Positions 8,455 to 16,803 of a stretch of DNA of 64,000 nucleotides are shown here, piece by piece. The stretch comes from Streptomyces sp. NBC_00078 (GTDB lineage Bacteria; Actinomycetota; Actinomycetes; Streptomycetales; Streptomycetaceae), in assembly GCF_026343335.1 (NCBI RefSeq), contig NZ_JAPELX010000001.1, forward strand, positions 8,494,001 through 8,558,000, in the 5' to 3' direction. The notes beneath the pieces are model-generated. The model saw only the letters and a program-made list of their open reading frames with translations. It had not been told where the DNA came from and searched no databases. The position numbers were made by a program, and so were the translations under genes. Position 1 is the stretch's first letter; each line of letters starts with the position of its first letter.

Positions 8455-9645
8455 TCAGATGACGGCGTCGGCACGCAGCGCCCCGATGTCGTCGGGGGAC
8501 AGGCCGAGGTCGGTGAGGATCGTGTCCGTGTGCTGGCCCGCGTCCGGTACGGGATCCATGCGGGCGGGCACCCCCGCGAGGTCGGCCGGCGGAAGCAGCG
8601 CCAGCACCGTCGCACCGGGCACGGCCACCTCGCGCCAGCGCTCGCGTGCCGCCAGCACCGGGTGGTCCAGGAATGCGGCGACGTCGTTGACCCCGGCGCA
8701 GGCGATGCCGATCTCCTCCAGGTCCTTGAGGATCTCCTCGGCGTCCGAGCGGGCGATGCGTTCGGCGACGATCGCGTTGACCTCGGCGCGGTGCGTCACA
8801 CGGTCCGTGCCCGTCGCGAAGCGCGGGTCACCGGTCAACGCCGGTCGTCCCAGGAAGTCCGCGCAGAGGGTGGCCCACTCGCGCTCGTTCTGGACGGAGA
8901 AGAGAACCTGCTTGCCGTCGGCCGTCGTGAAGGCGCCGTACGGTGCGATGGTCGCGTGCTGGGTGCCGAGGCGGGCGGGCTGACTGCCGCCGTAACGCGT
9001 GTAGTTCGCGGGCTGGCCCATCCACTCCGCCAGCGCCTCGAACAGGGACACCTCGACGGGGTGCGTGCGGCCGGTGGTGGCCCGTGTGTACAGAGCGGTG
9101 AGGACGCCGGTGTAGGCGTACATCCCGGCGGCGATGTCGGCGACGGAGATCCCCACGCGGGCGGTCCCGTCCGCGGTGCCGGTGAGGGAGACCAGGCCGG
9201 TCTGGCACTGCACCAGAAGGTCGTAGGACTTGCGGTCGGCCCACGGCCCGGTCGTGCCGTATCCGGAGATCGTGCACGGGATCAGCCGCGGGTAGCGCTC
9301 GGTGAGCGTGTCGACGCCGAGACCCAGCCGGTCGGCGGCTCCCGGCGCCAGATTCTGTACGAACACGTCGGCACCGTCGAGGAGTTGGTCCAGGATGTCC
9401 CGCCCGCGCGGGTCCTTGAAGTCCAGGGTGAGGGATTCCTTGGAGCGGTTGAGCCAGACGAAATAGCTGGAGTGGCCGTGCACGGTCGTGTCGTAGCGGC
9501 GCGCGAAGTCGCCCCCTCCGGGCCGCTCCACCTTGATCACCCGGGCGCCGAGATCGGCGAGCTGCCGGGTGGCGTAGGGGGCGGCCACGGCCTGTTCGAG
9601 GCTGACCACCGTGATGCCGGACAGGGGGAGCTGATGCACCGTCAT
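8455..9645 (-). CDS. CaiB/BaiF family (class III) CoA-transferase
   Basis: 396 residues, full length for the family. It moves CoA between carboxylic acids through an aspartyl-CoA anhydride. The N-terminal GITVVSLEQAVAAPYATRQLADLGARVIKVERP block and the catalytic aspartate in SVADIAAGMYAY (about residue 170, the position of Asp169 in formyl-CoA transferase) are intact. The ATG at 9645 overlaps the stop of the MmgE/PrpD remnant (ATGA). The partner genes on both sides are broken, so it may be a surviving orphan of a short-chain acid degradation operon. Confidence 0.92.
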   Translation of the reverse strand: MTVHQLPLSGITVVSLEQAVAAPYATRQLADLGARVIKVERPGGGDFARRYDTTVHGHSSYFVWLNRSKESLTLDFKDPRGRDILDQLLDGADVFVQNLAPGAADRLGLGVDTLTERYPRLIPCTISGYGTTGPWADRKSYDLLVQCQTGLVSLTGTADGTARVGISVADIAAGMYAYTGVLTALYTRATTGRTHPVEVSLFEALAEWMGQPANYTRYGGSQPARLGTQHATIAPYGAFTTADGKQVLFSVQNEREWATLCADFLGRPALTGDPRFATGTDRVTHRAEVNAIVAERIARSDAEEILKDLEEIGIACAGVNDVAAFLDHPVLAARERWREVAVPGATVLALLPPADLAGVPARMDPVPDAGQHTDTILTDLGLSPDDIGALRADAVI

Positions 9646-9915
9646 ACCTCTTGGTCCTCGTACGGGAAGTGCGTGCGCGGCAGTTCGGCCGCACCGGCCC
9701 GGGCCACTCCGTCGAGCAGTGCAGGCACGTCCGGGCAGCAGGCGGCGGCCTTGGCACGCAGGTCGGCCTCGGACAGCGGGCGCTCGGGTGCGCGCCGGGT
9801 GGCAGCGCCAGCTCGGTGCGGACCCGACGGCCGTCGGCGAGGTCGACGCGCAGGGCGACGTCGCCGTCGAGGAGGGAGCCGGTCTGCCAACGGTCCCCCT
9901 GGGTTCGTTGCCTGC
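9642..9915 (-). pseudogene. MmgE/PrpD family remnant (C-terminus, frameshifted)
   Basis: The last about 90 codons resemble the C-terminus of MmgE/PrpD (2-methylcitrate dehydratase-like) proteins: RWQTGSLLDGDVALRVDLAD, then, after a frameshift near 9795, PERPLSEADLRAKAAACC to the stop at 9642-9644. Normal length is about 450 aa. The stop overlaps the CoA-transferase ATG, so the operon order MmgE/PrpD, CoA-transferase, acyl-CoA dehydrogenase, GntR is still visible. Confidence 0.75.
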
Positions 9916-9947
9916 TCTTCGTACGACGGACGGGTCCTCTGCGCAGA

Positions 9948-9977
9948 TTTGTACGGCCAAATACAAGATCCTGTCAA
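9948..9977 (-). promoter_or_regulatory. promoter with overlapping dyad for the decayed CoA-transferase operon
   Basis: Read leftwards: TTGACA (9977-9972), an 18-bp spacer, TACAAA (9953-9948). A dyad TTGTA-N8-TACAA (9949-9966) overlaps the -10 and spacer, a placement suited to a repressor, probably the operon's own GntR protein. It lies about 35 bp upstream of the MmgE/PrpD remnant. Confidence 0.6.
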
Positions 9978-10034
9978 CGCCTGACCCACCTGTTCCGGGC
10001 CGCGGCACGCCGAACCCGGCCCGGACGGGCACCC

Positions 10035-10180
10035 CCATCTGCGGGGAGGGTTCGAAACGGCGGGGGAGCGGCAGCGGTGTGGCCAGGAGGAGGACCCCGG
10101 CGATCGCGATCGGCGTGCGGGGGCTGGTCGCGCCGGTCAGCGGGCCCCACAGGGCGGTCATCGCCGCGGTGGTCGCCACC
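10035..10180 (-). pseudogene. MFS transporter, C-terminal remnant
   Basis: The minus-strand reading TTAAMTALWGPLTGATSP followed by AIAGVLLLATPLPLPRR resembles the last membrane span of a major facilitator transporter. There is no start codon and nothing upstream belongs to the family. Its missing 5' part would have lain where the LysR tail now starts. Confidence 0.5.
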
Positions 10181-10189
10181 CGCGCCGCA

Positions 10190-10310
10190 TCCCCGTGCAC
10201 GATCCGACGCCGGTGTATCCGCACTCCCTGATCCGGCGCGGCGACAACCCGCACCCCGCGCCGGCCGCACTGCGCACCCACCTCGGCTCCCCGCGCAACG
10301 ACCGCGACAA
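10190..10310 (+). pseudogene. LysR-family regulator, C-terminal remnant
   Basis: The plus-strand reading HDPTPVYPHSLIRRGDNPHP followed by ALRTHLGS matches the end of Streptomyces LysR effector domains (pattern: YPHSLIWR-DNPHPAL-ALR). The preceding 270 residues are absent. It points away from the MFS tail. Confidence 0.55.
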
Positions 10311-10397
10311 CACTTTGCAGCGCCCGCACTGTAGCGCGCATGCAAGTGAAGCTTTGCAGGGTCGCGCCCGCACCGCTCCGGCTGGTAGACCCTTGGC

Positions 10398-10937
10398 ATG
10401 GCAGACGCAGATGACGATTCCGGGCGCTTCGTGACGGGGCAGACGGCGCTGGTCGTGCCCGTACCGGAGGCGGAAGCCTCGGTCCGGGTCTGGCGAGACC
10501 GCTTCGACCCCGCGGCCCGGGCCGGTGTCCCGGCGCACGTCACGGTGCTCTTCCCCTTCCTGCACGCGTCCCTCGTCGACGACGGGACGTGCGCCCTCCT
10601 GGACGAGGTCTTCGGGCGGCACCCGTCCTTCGACGTGCGGTTCGAGGAGTGCGGACGGTTCCCCGGGGTGCTCTACCTCGCACCCGCACCGGCCACTCCG
10701 TTCCGCAGGCTCACCGAGGCGGTCGTCGACCGGTGGCCGCAGGCCCCGCCGTACGGCGGAAAGTACGACCCCCACCCGCATCTGACGGTCGCCCAGGGAC
10801 AGGACGACGCAGTCCTGGACGAGATCGAGTCGGGCCTCCGCCCCGGTCTTCCTTTCGCGGCGCGCGTGCCCACGGTCGATCTCGTGGTCCACAGTGGCAC
10901 CGACTGGAAGCACCGGGCGTCCTTCGCCCTTCGGTAG
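10398..10937 (+). CDS. 2H phosphoesterase superfamily (2'-5' RNA ligase-like)
   Basis: 179 residues with the two family motifs: HVTVLFPF (His47) and HPHLTVA (catalytic His128 with LTV). The superfamily hydrolyses or ligates 2',5' or cyclic phosphodiester bonds in RNA or nucleotides; the exact substrate is not predictable. Start ATG 10398 (MADADDDSGR). The surroundings are gene remnants on the left and an unclear frame on the right, so it appears to be a single-gene unit. Confidence 0.82.
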   Translation: MADADDDSGRFVTGQTALVVPVPEAEASVRVWRDRFDPAARAGVPAHVTVLFPFLHASLVDDGTCALLDEVFGRHPSFDVRFEECGRFPGVLYLAPAPATPFRRLTEAVVDRWPQAPPYGGKYDPHPHLTVAQGQDDAVLDEIESGLRPGLPFAARVPTVDLVVHSGTDWKHRASFALR

Positions 10938-11084
10938 CCGACCGGAACCAACCCGTCGTCGTCCCCAACTCCCTGGCCAAGCGCACCCGCACGAGCCCTG
11001 GAGGAGCGGAGGGGGACCGAGGCGGGACGCTCGGCCCAAAGGCGGCCCAGTGGCCGTCTGTCCGTCTCGGGGGCGGCCGTCGCG

Positions 11085-11330
11085 GTTCACGCCGTAGAGG
11101 TCCGGCATCGCGACGACGTGCCGACTGCACAGGTACTCGGCGGCCGCCAACCGCAGCCGACCGCATATCTGCCCTGGTCCGTGGTGAGCAGGTCCGCCCC
11201 GGGCCCGAGCGGGGTCCGGACCCGTCCGCCGCGCCGTGAGACCACCGCGGTATCCGGCCCGAGGGCGGTCACCCGCACGCCCGGGCGGGGCATCAGCTTG
11301 AGCAGTTGTCGGTAGAGGGTCTGCCTCCGG
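11085..11330 (-). pseudogene. possible small frameshifted gene
   Basis: A minus-strand reading with good third-position GC, LYRQLLKLMPRPGVRVTALG to TTDQGRYAV, followed one frame over by LAAAEYLCSRHVVAMPDLYG, looks like one small protein of about 80 residues split by a frameshift near 11165. It overlaps the end of the MFS gene. Family not recognised; it may simply be non-coding. Confidence 0.3.
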
Positions 11331-12585
11331 TCACCCTTCGAGAGGTGACGGGAAGTGATCGCTCCTTCGAGCGAACTTGGTCTTGACCGTGAGGAACGGT
11401 TGCCGACAGATGGCGCGCGAGGGCCGCGACCGTCAGCGCGGCGACCAGTGCGCATACGCCGGACCAGCCGAAACCGGCATACGCCCGGGCCCCCAGCCAG
11501 GACCCCGCGGTGCCGCCGAGGTAGACGCAGGTCATGTACGCGGTGTTGAGCCGGCTGTGGACGCCGGCCCGCAGCGCGTAGATCCGCACCTGGTTGGCGA
11601 CCATCCCGGACTGCATCCCCACGTCCAGCAGCAGGGTGCCGACGACCAGCGCAGTCAGCCCGGCCGCACCGCCCAGCCCGCCCAGTGCCAGGACCGGCGC
11701 CGAGACGCCGACCACCAGGAAGCAGCCGAGGTTCACCGCGTCCGGCCCCCGGCGGTCCACCAGTCGCCCCGCGGCCGGCGTGCACAGCATGGTCGCCGCG
11801 TTCACCAGCGCGAGCAGCCCCGCGGACCGCGCAGTCAAGCCGTACGCCGGACCCGTGAGCAGGAGCGTCACGCCGGTCCACACCGCGGAGAAGCCCGCGA
11901 ACACCGCGGCCTGGTAGAGGCAGGAGCGGCGCAGTTCGGGTTCGGTGCGCAGCAGGCGCAGAGGTGCGGCGAGCAGGGCCGGGTAGCGGTGCGTGACGGA
12001 CGGGGCAGTCGTCGTCAGGGTGCGGGCGCGGGCCAGGAGGGCGGCAGCCGTCAGGGAGAGCACCGCCGACAGCACGTACGGGGCCCGCCAGCCGAGCCAG
12101 TCGCCGAGGGCGCTGCCGAACGTGCGGGAGAGCAGCATGCCGGCGATGGAACCGCTCAGCAGGGTGCCGCCGGCCACCCCACGGCGCTCGGCGGGCACCA
12201 GGGAGGCCGCGAGCGGGCCGGCCAGCGGCGCGACCACCGTGCTCACACCGACGAGGAGGCTGGCGGCGACGAGCGGCATCAGAGCCCCCGCGCTGCTCGC
12301 GGCGAGCAGGCCGAGGCCGGTCAGCGTCAGCAGGGTGACGATCAGCCGGCGCGGGCACAAGCGGTCGCCGAGCGGGACGAGCAGGAAGATCCCGGCCGCG
12401 TAGCCGAACTGCGTCGCGGTCACCACCGACGCGGCCGAACCGGGGGAGACGCCGAGGCCGTCGGCCACCAACGGGCTGATCGCCTGCGGGAAGTAGACGT
12501 TGCCCACGGCCACCCCGCAGATCAGCGCCAGGAGGGCGAGAGGCCGTCGGCCGGCGGTACGCTGCCGTGTGTCGTGTTCCGTCAT
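11293..12585 (-). CDS. MFS transporter
   Basis: 430 residues, about twelve hydrophobic spans, inner membrane. The loop 2-3 motif appears as PLGDRLCPRR near 75-85; the first helix VAVGNVYFPQAISPLVADG is typical of the sugar-efflux/YbcL-like group that exports small molecules. Start ATG 12585 (MTEHDTRQRT). The gene is divergent from an ArsR-type regulator, 56 bp apart, which probably controls it. The last 20 residues are hydrophilic and may be extended past the original stop. Confidence 0.87.
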   Translation of the reverse strand: MTEHDTRQRTAGRRPLALLALICGVAVGNVYFPQAISPLVADGLGVSPGSAASVVTATQFGYAAGIFLLVPLGDRLCPRRLIVTLLTLTGLGLLAASSAGALMPLVAASLLVGVSTVVAPLAGPLAASLVPAERRGVAGGTLLSGSIAGMLLSRTFGSALGDWLGWRAPYVLSAVLSLTAAALLARARTLTTTAPSVTHRYPALLAAPLRLLRTEPELRRSCLYQAAVFAGFSAVWTGVTLLLTGPAYGLTARSAGLLALVNAATMLCTPAAGRLVDRRGPDAVNLGCFLVVGVSAPVLALGGLGGAAGLTALVVGTLLLDVGMQSGMVANQVRIYALRAGVHSRLNTAYMTCVYLGGTAGSWLGARAYAGFGWSGVCALVAALTVAALARHLSATVPHGQDQVRSKERSLPVTSRRVTGGRPSTDNCSS

Positions 12586-12641
12586 GAACCGAAGTCCACG
12601 GCATCGACGGGCGGTTGCCAAAGGATGTAGCGGGAGGCTTA

Positions 12642-13622
12642 ATGATCAGCTTCCTGCTCGACGTCGAGGACCTCGCGGACACCCGGTTCGCGATCTCGCC
12701 GCTGCGCGAGGTCATGGGCAGCCTGCGGGCCCTGCGCGCCCCCGCACTCTTCCCGCTGCACGTCCCCTGGCGCCGGTCGGTCCTGGCCCGCCTCGACCCC
12801 GCCGACGCCCGCCTGCTGACGGCCCTGGTCGGCGAGAGCCTGACCCTGCCGGACTTTCTCACGCCGCGGCCGACGACCTTCGCGCCCACGATCGAGGACC
12901 AGCTGGCCGTCGTACGCACCACCCCGGAAGACCTCGTACGACGTGATCTGTACGCGGCACACGCACCGCGCCCCCTCCCGGACGCGCTGCGGCAGATCGC
13001 CGCCCCCGGCGCCGCACCGGTCGCCGAGCTGCTGGAGGAGACATGTGAACTCCTGCTCCGTTACTGGGAGTTGTTCCTGTTGCCTGACTGGCCGCGGATG
13101 CGGCTCGTGCTGGAGGCCGACATCACCCACCGCGCCCGGCAGCTCGCCACGGGTGGCGCCCGGCTCCTCTTCTCCGACCTGCACCGCAACGTGCGCTGGC
13201 GGGACGGGGTGCTGCGCGTCGACCGGATGATCGGCCGGCACCAGGTGGACGGCTCCGGGCGGGGGCTGCGCCTGGTGCCGTCCCTGTTCGCGCACAAGCC
13301 CGCGCCTCCGCTCAGCGCCGACGAGCCGCCGATGCTGGCCTACCCGGGCCGGGGCGCCGCCACCCTGTGGGAGCCCGCACCCGACCCCGACACCTCGGCG
13401 CTCTCCGCGCTGCTCGGTGCACCCCGCACGACGGTCCTGCGCCTGCTCGCGGAGCCCCTCCCCACCGTCGAGATCGCGCGCCTGCTCGGCGTGACGCCCA
13501 GCGCCGTCTCCCAGCACTTGAAGGTCCTGCACGCGAACGGTCTCGTCACGCGAGCCCGCGCCGGTCGCCGCGTGCTGTACCACCGCAGTCCGCTCGGCGA
13601 CCGCCTGGCCTTCGGCGCCTGA
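12642..13622 (+). CDS. ArsR-family regulator with N-terminal DUF5937-like domain
   Basis: 326 residues. The first about 260 form the helical DUF5937-like domain common in actinobacterial ArsR proteins (SPLREVMGSLRAL, ITHRARQLATGGARLLFSDL). The winged helix is at the C-terminus: PTVEIARLLGVTPSAVSQHL followed by VTRARAGRRVLYHRS (about 282-318). No ArsR metal-site cysteines are visible, so the ligand is probably organic. RBS GGGAGG precedes the ATG. It probably regulates the divergent MFS gene. Confidence 0.88.
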   Translation: MISFLLDVEDLADTRFAISPLREVMGSLRALRAPALFPLHVPWRRSVLARLDPADARLLTALVGESLTLPDFLTPRPTTFAPTIEDQLAVVRTTPEDLVRRDLYAAHAPRPLPDALRQIAAPGAAPVAELLEETCELLLRYWELFLLPDWPRMRLVLEADITHRARQLATGGARLLFSDLHRNVRWRDGVLRVDRMIGRHQVDGSGRGLRLVPSLFAHKPAPPLSADEPPMLAYPGRGAATLWEPAPDPDTSALSALLGAPRTTVLRLLAEPLPTVEIARLLGVTPSAVSQHLKVLHANGLVTRARAGRRVLYHRSPLGDRLAFGA

Positions 13623-13640
13623 CTTCGAGAGCGCTCGAAG
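13623..13640 (+). terminator. short hairpin after the ArsR gene
   Basis: CTTCGAG, AGCG, CTCGAAG directly after the stop codon: a perfect 7-bp stem with a 4-nt loop, no T-run. Probable weak terminator. Confidence 0.45.
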
Positions 13641-13809
13641 GCCCGGGCGGACGGGGACGGCAAGCGGGCGGGCGTGCACATCATGGAACGCTACGGCGGC
13701 GCCGGGGCACCGATGACGGCTGCACCGGGCCGGGCCTTGGCCCCGTGATGCTCGGGCCGCGCCTCGGCGGGCCGGCGGACGTGGATCGGGAGATCGCGGC
13801 CACGGCCGT

Positions 13810-14028
13810 TCAGAGGTCGGCCGAGCTGGGCCGAGGCTGCGTGGGCCGGCTGCGGGAGACGACGCGCATCCCGCGGCCGTCCACCACGCGGACCTGCAGC
13901 GAGCCGCAGCCGCACCGGGCCCACACGGTGCGGCCCCCGGCGGTGCTGTGCCGCGACACCACCTGGAACGGCTCGGCATCGTCGGGCCGGGTGCAGTGCG
14001 GGCAGATGGCGCCGGTCGTGCTGATCAT
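13810..14028 (-). CDS. small cysteine-motif protein, 72 aa
   Basis: Begins MISTTGAICPHC with RBS-like GAGTTG 4 nt before the ATG. A CxxC pair (CPHC) near residue 9 and a CxC pair (RCGCGS) near 41 could bind one zinc, giving a mini-ribbon; the rest is basic with a Ser/Arg/Pro tail. No family assigned. It is divergent from the LysR gene at 14143. I favour this start over the upstream ATG because of the RBS and because the cysteine motif starts here. Confidence 0.6.
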   Translation of the reverse strand: MISTTGAICPHCTRPDDAEPFQVVSRHSTAGGRTVWARCGCGSLQVRVVDGRGMRVVSRSRPTQPRPSSADL

Positions 14029-14142
14029 GGCAACTCCTCGTACGTGCTGACTGGTTGACCGTCGCGACACAGCCAGGGTGCAACCAGGGATCCGTTCACG
14101 TCCAGGTTGACTTTGTGGACCTCACCTTGAAGTCTGGGCTTC

Positions 14143-15045
14143 ATGATTGACCTGCGCCGACTGCACGTCCTGAGGGCGGTGGCCCACTACGGCACGGTCA
14201 CCGCGGCCGCCCGCGCCCTGCACTTCACCACCTCCGCGGCCTCCCAGCAGATCCGCCAGCTCGCCCGTGAACTCGGCGTCGACCTCCTCGAACCGCAGGG
14301 CCGAGGGGTACGGCTCACCCCGGCCGCCGAGAGCCTGCTTGCGCACGCCGACGCCATCCACGCCCGCTGGGAACAGGCCGAGCTCGACCTGCGCGCCGAA
14401 CACGCCCTCGCCGGACCACTTCGCGTGAGCGGCATCTCGGTGGCCGTCTCGGTGCTGCTGGCCCCGATGGCCGTGCGGCTGCACGAGTGTCATCCGGGGC
14501 TGTCCGTCCGCATCCGGGAGGCGGGGGTGCCGGAGAGCTTCGACCTGCTCTTCGAGGGCGAGAGCGACCTCGCCGTCGTCGAGGCCACCCCGCACAGCCC
14601 GCCGTTGAACGACGCCCGCTTCGACCAGCAGCCGCTCCTGGACGACCCGTTCGACCTTGTCGTCCCCGCCGGCCACCCGTTGGCGGGGCGCGAGCGCGTC
14701 GACCTCTCCGAGGCGGCGCACGAGGACTGGATCGCGCCCATGGCGGACAGCCCCTGTCGCCAGCACCTGCTGTCCGCGTGCGGGGAGGCCGGATTCAGCC
14801 CCGGCATCCTCCATCACACGGTGGACTGGAACGTCACCGCGCACTTGGTCGCAGGCCGGCTCGGCGTCGCGCTGATCCCCCGGCTGGCCCAGCTCACCCC
14901 GCATCTGCCGATCACCCGAGTGCCCTGCACGGGCAACCCGCACCGCAAACTGCTCACCTGCACCCGCCGCGGCGGCCGGGAACGGCCCGCGGTCGCGGCC
15001 GCACTGCACGAACTGCGCGAGCTGGCGCCGACGGCGGTGGCCTGA
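14143..15045 (+). CDS. LysR-family regulator
   Basis: 300 residues. Winged helix at 1-60 (LRRLHVLRAVAHYGTVTAAA, TTSAASQQIRQLARELG), then the periplasmic-binding-like effector domain (about 90-290). The N-terminal wording places it with the Streptomyces LysR group that often stands divergent to amino-acid exporters or small genes. Here the divergent partner is only the 72-residue cysteine protein; downstream is empty, so its target is unclear. Confidence 0.9.
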   Translation: MIDLRRLHVLRAVAHYGTVTAAARALHFTTSAASQQIRQLARELGVDLLEPQGRGVRLTPAAESLLAHADAIHARWEQAELDLRAEHALAGPLRVSGISVAVSVLLAPMAVRLHECHPGLSVRIREAGVPESFDLLFEGESDLAVVEATPHSPPLNDARFDQQPLLDDPFDLVVPAGHPLAGRERVDLSEAAHEDWIAPMADSPCRQHLLSACGEAGFSPGILHHTVDWNVTAHLVAGRLGVALIPRLAQLTPHLPITRVPCTGNPHRKLLTCTRRGGRERPAVAAALHELRELAPTAVA

Positions 15046-15404
15046 GTGGCCTGAGCGGGAGTACGGGTGAGCGCGACGTCGTACTCGCAAGCCGGCGAGA
15101 GAAGGAACGGCGGACACGCCGGCCGTCCGGGTCAGGAGGATCACTCGCGTGGCCCGCCGGTTCCACCGCCCGGCGGGGAGAAGAGTCGCACCGAGTCGCC
15201 ACGCCTGGCTGACATCAGCCGCACGGCAGGCGCGCAGTAGGAACACGCCCCATGTACGGGACGGCGGCCTCGATGATGTCCGCCCCGCTGGTTTGGAGGC
15301 GGTGCGTGTTCCGGTGCCGTTGCTGCGGCATGGGTGAGCGACTCGTGGCCCGGCTTCCACGCACCGAGGATCTTGGCGGACTTCGTGTGCCCGGACATGC
15401 AGAA
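15046..15404. other. intergenic stretch, nothing assigned
   Basis: About 360 bp between the LysR stop and the terminator of the FMN reductase gene. Short frames on both strands have neither start signals nor recognisable motifs. It may hold decayed coding sequence. Confidence 0.4.
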
Positions 15405-15431
15405 GGGGCCGGAGCTGTCGGCTCCGGCCCC
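15405..15431 (-). terminator. terminator of the FMN reductase gene
   Basis: GGGGCCGGAGC, loop TGTCG, GCTCCGGCCCC: a perfect 11-bp GC stem 25 bp beyond the stop of the minus-strand reductase gene, followed on that strand by CTTCT. Confidence 0.85.
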
Positions 15432-15455
15432 GTCAGTGTTTCGTGTTGCTGCGGG

Positions 15456-16019
15456 TCAGGCGGCGGCGACCTCGCCCGCGTGGCTGTGCAGGCGGGCGAC
15501 CACCTCGGTCAGCTGCGCGGCGACCTCGGCGTCGTCGGCCGGGTGGGTCTCGGCGAAGCGGGTCAGCGAGCCGGGGATGGAGAGCTTGACGTCCTCCAGC
15601 ACCTTGCCGCCGGCGATGCCCACGGCCTTGCGGGTCTCGTCCTGCGCCCATACGCCGCCGAACTGGCCGAAAGCGGTGCCGGCCACGGCGACCGGCTTGC
15701 CGCCGAAGGCGCCGGCGCCGTAGGGGCGGGACAGCCAGTCGATGGCGTTCTTCAGAACGGCCGGGATGGTGCCGTTGTACTCGGGGGAGAAGAGCAGGAA
15801 GGCGTCGGACGCCTGCGCGGCCTCACGCAGCTTGGCGGCGGCGGCGGGGACGCTGCCCTCGACGTCGATGTCCTCGTTGTAGAACGGGATCTCGGCGAGG
15901 CCCTCGAAGATCTCCACGTCCGCGCCCTCGGGAGCGAACTTGACGGCCGCCTCGGCGAGCTGGCGGTTGGTCGAACCGGCGCGAAGGCTGCCGACGAGCG
16001 CAAGGATGCGAACAGACAT
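15456..16019 (-). CDS. NADPH-dependent FMN reductase family protein
   Basis: 187 residues, flavodoxin-like fold, cytoplasmic. The phosphate-binding loop GSLRAGSTNRQ lies at 10-20 and the flavin-contacting FSPEYNGTIPAVLKNAIDWL stretch near 82-100. Members reduce quinones, azo compounds or chromate with NAD(P)H and protect against quinone stress. It is divergent from a TetR gene, with two matching operators between, so it is probably induced by the regulator's ligand. A strong terminator follows. Confidence 0.92.
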   Translation of the reverse strand: MSVRILALVGSLRAGSTNRQLAEAAVKFAPEGADVEIFEGLAEIPFYNEDIDVEGSVPAAAAKLREAAQASDAFLLFSPEYNGTIPAVLKNAIDWLSRPYGAGAFGGKPVAVAGTAFGQFGGVWAQDETRKAVGIAGGKVLEDVKLSIPGSLTRFAETHPADDAEVAAQLTEVVARLHSHAGEVAAA

Positions 16020-16057
16020 GCGAACTCCAAGATGCTGAAACATTGCCGTTACGATCC

Positions 16058-16103
16058 GGACTGGGGTCCGTTTAGTTCTAGCATCCTAACCGGACCGCGG
16101 TCC
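16058..16103. promoter_or_regulatory. twin GGAC-N4-GTCC operators
   Basis: GGACTGGGGTCC (16058-16069) and GGACCGCGGTCC (16092-16103) share the arms GGAC and GTCC and lie 34 bp apart, centre to centre, in the gap between the FMN reductase and TetR genes. The second is a perfect 12-bp palindrome. They are the probable binding sites of the adjacent TetR protein and are placed to control both genes. Confidence 0.7.
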
Positions 16104-16134
16104 AGTTTTGTTCCCGATGCTTTACGCTGTCTTC

Positions 16135-16797
16135 ATGTCCGCCGTCCTGCCGCCCATTCCGAGGCCCGAAGAGCCTGTCGGCGAGCCCGAGTTGTTGCAG
16201 CTCGGCTCGGCCGAGGACGAGCCGTGCCTGCGTGCCGACGCCGCCAGGAACCGGGCGAAGCTGCTGGAGGCGGCCGCTCGGCTGATCGCGGAGCACGGGG
16301 TGGCGGGGGTCACCATGGAGGCGGTGGCCGCCGCGGCCCAGGTGGGCAAGGGGACCGTCTTCCGGCGCTTCGGCGACCGCACCGGCCTGCTGATGGCGCT
16401 GCTCGACCATTCGTCGAGGACACTGCAGGCCGACTTCCTCGGTGGTCCGCCGCCGCTGGGCCCCGGGGCGCCGCCGGCCGACCGGCTGCGGGCGTTCGGT
16501 GTGGCGCTCCTCTACCGCTCGGCCGAGCAGCTGGACCTGCAGCTGGCCGCCCAGCCGGAGCCGACCCGCCGGTTCGCCCACCCGTCGACGCGGGCCCTCA
16601 CCATGCACGTCACGATGCTGCTGCGGCAGATCGTGCCGAAAGCCGACTGCGACCTGCTGGCCCAGACACTCATGGGCTCTCTCGATCCCGCCCTGATCCA
16701 CCACCTGACCAGGCAGCGAGGGATGTCGCTGGAGCGGCTGGAGGCGGGCTGGACCGATCTGGTCGCCCAGGTCACGGGCACGGAGCCGCCCCGCTGA
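16135..16797 (+). CDS. TetR-family regulator
   Basis: 220 residues. A Glu/Pro-rich leader of about 35 residues precedes the helix-turn-helix (AARLIAEHGVAGVTMEAVAA, VGKGTVFRRFGDRTGL, about 45-90); the rest is the ligand-binding helical domain. ATG 16135 was chosen because the leader is in frame and nothing upstream has an RBS. Divergent from the FMN reductase gene; the shared intergenic region carries two GGAC-N4-GTCC sites. Its C-terminal end faces the monooxygenase gene tail to tail. Confidence 0.9.
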   Translation: MSAVLPPIPRPEEPVGEPELLQLGSAEDEPCLRADAARNRAKLLEAAARLIAEHGVAGVTMEAVAAAAQVGKGTVFRRFGDRTGLLMALLDHSSRTLQADFLGGPPPLGPGAPPADRLRAFGVALLYRSAEQLDLQLAAQPEPTRRFAHPSTRALTMHVTMLLRQIVPKADCDLLAQTLMGSLDPALIHHLTRQRGMSLERLEAGWTDLVAQVTGTEPPR

Positions 16798-16803
16798 CCG
16801 GGT

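Noticed and set aside
10314..10359. CTTTGCAG direct repeats upstream of the 2H phosphoesterase as an operator
   Set aside because: Only two short copies 39 bp apart, partly inside the LysR remnant; too weak to claim.
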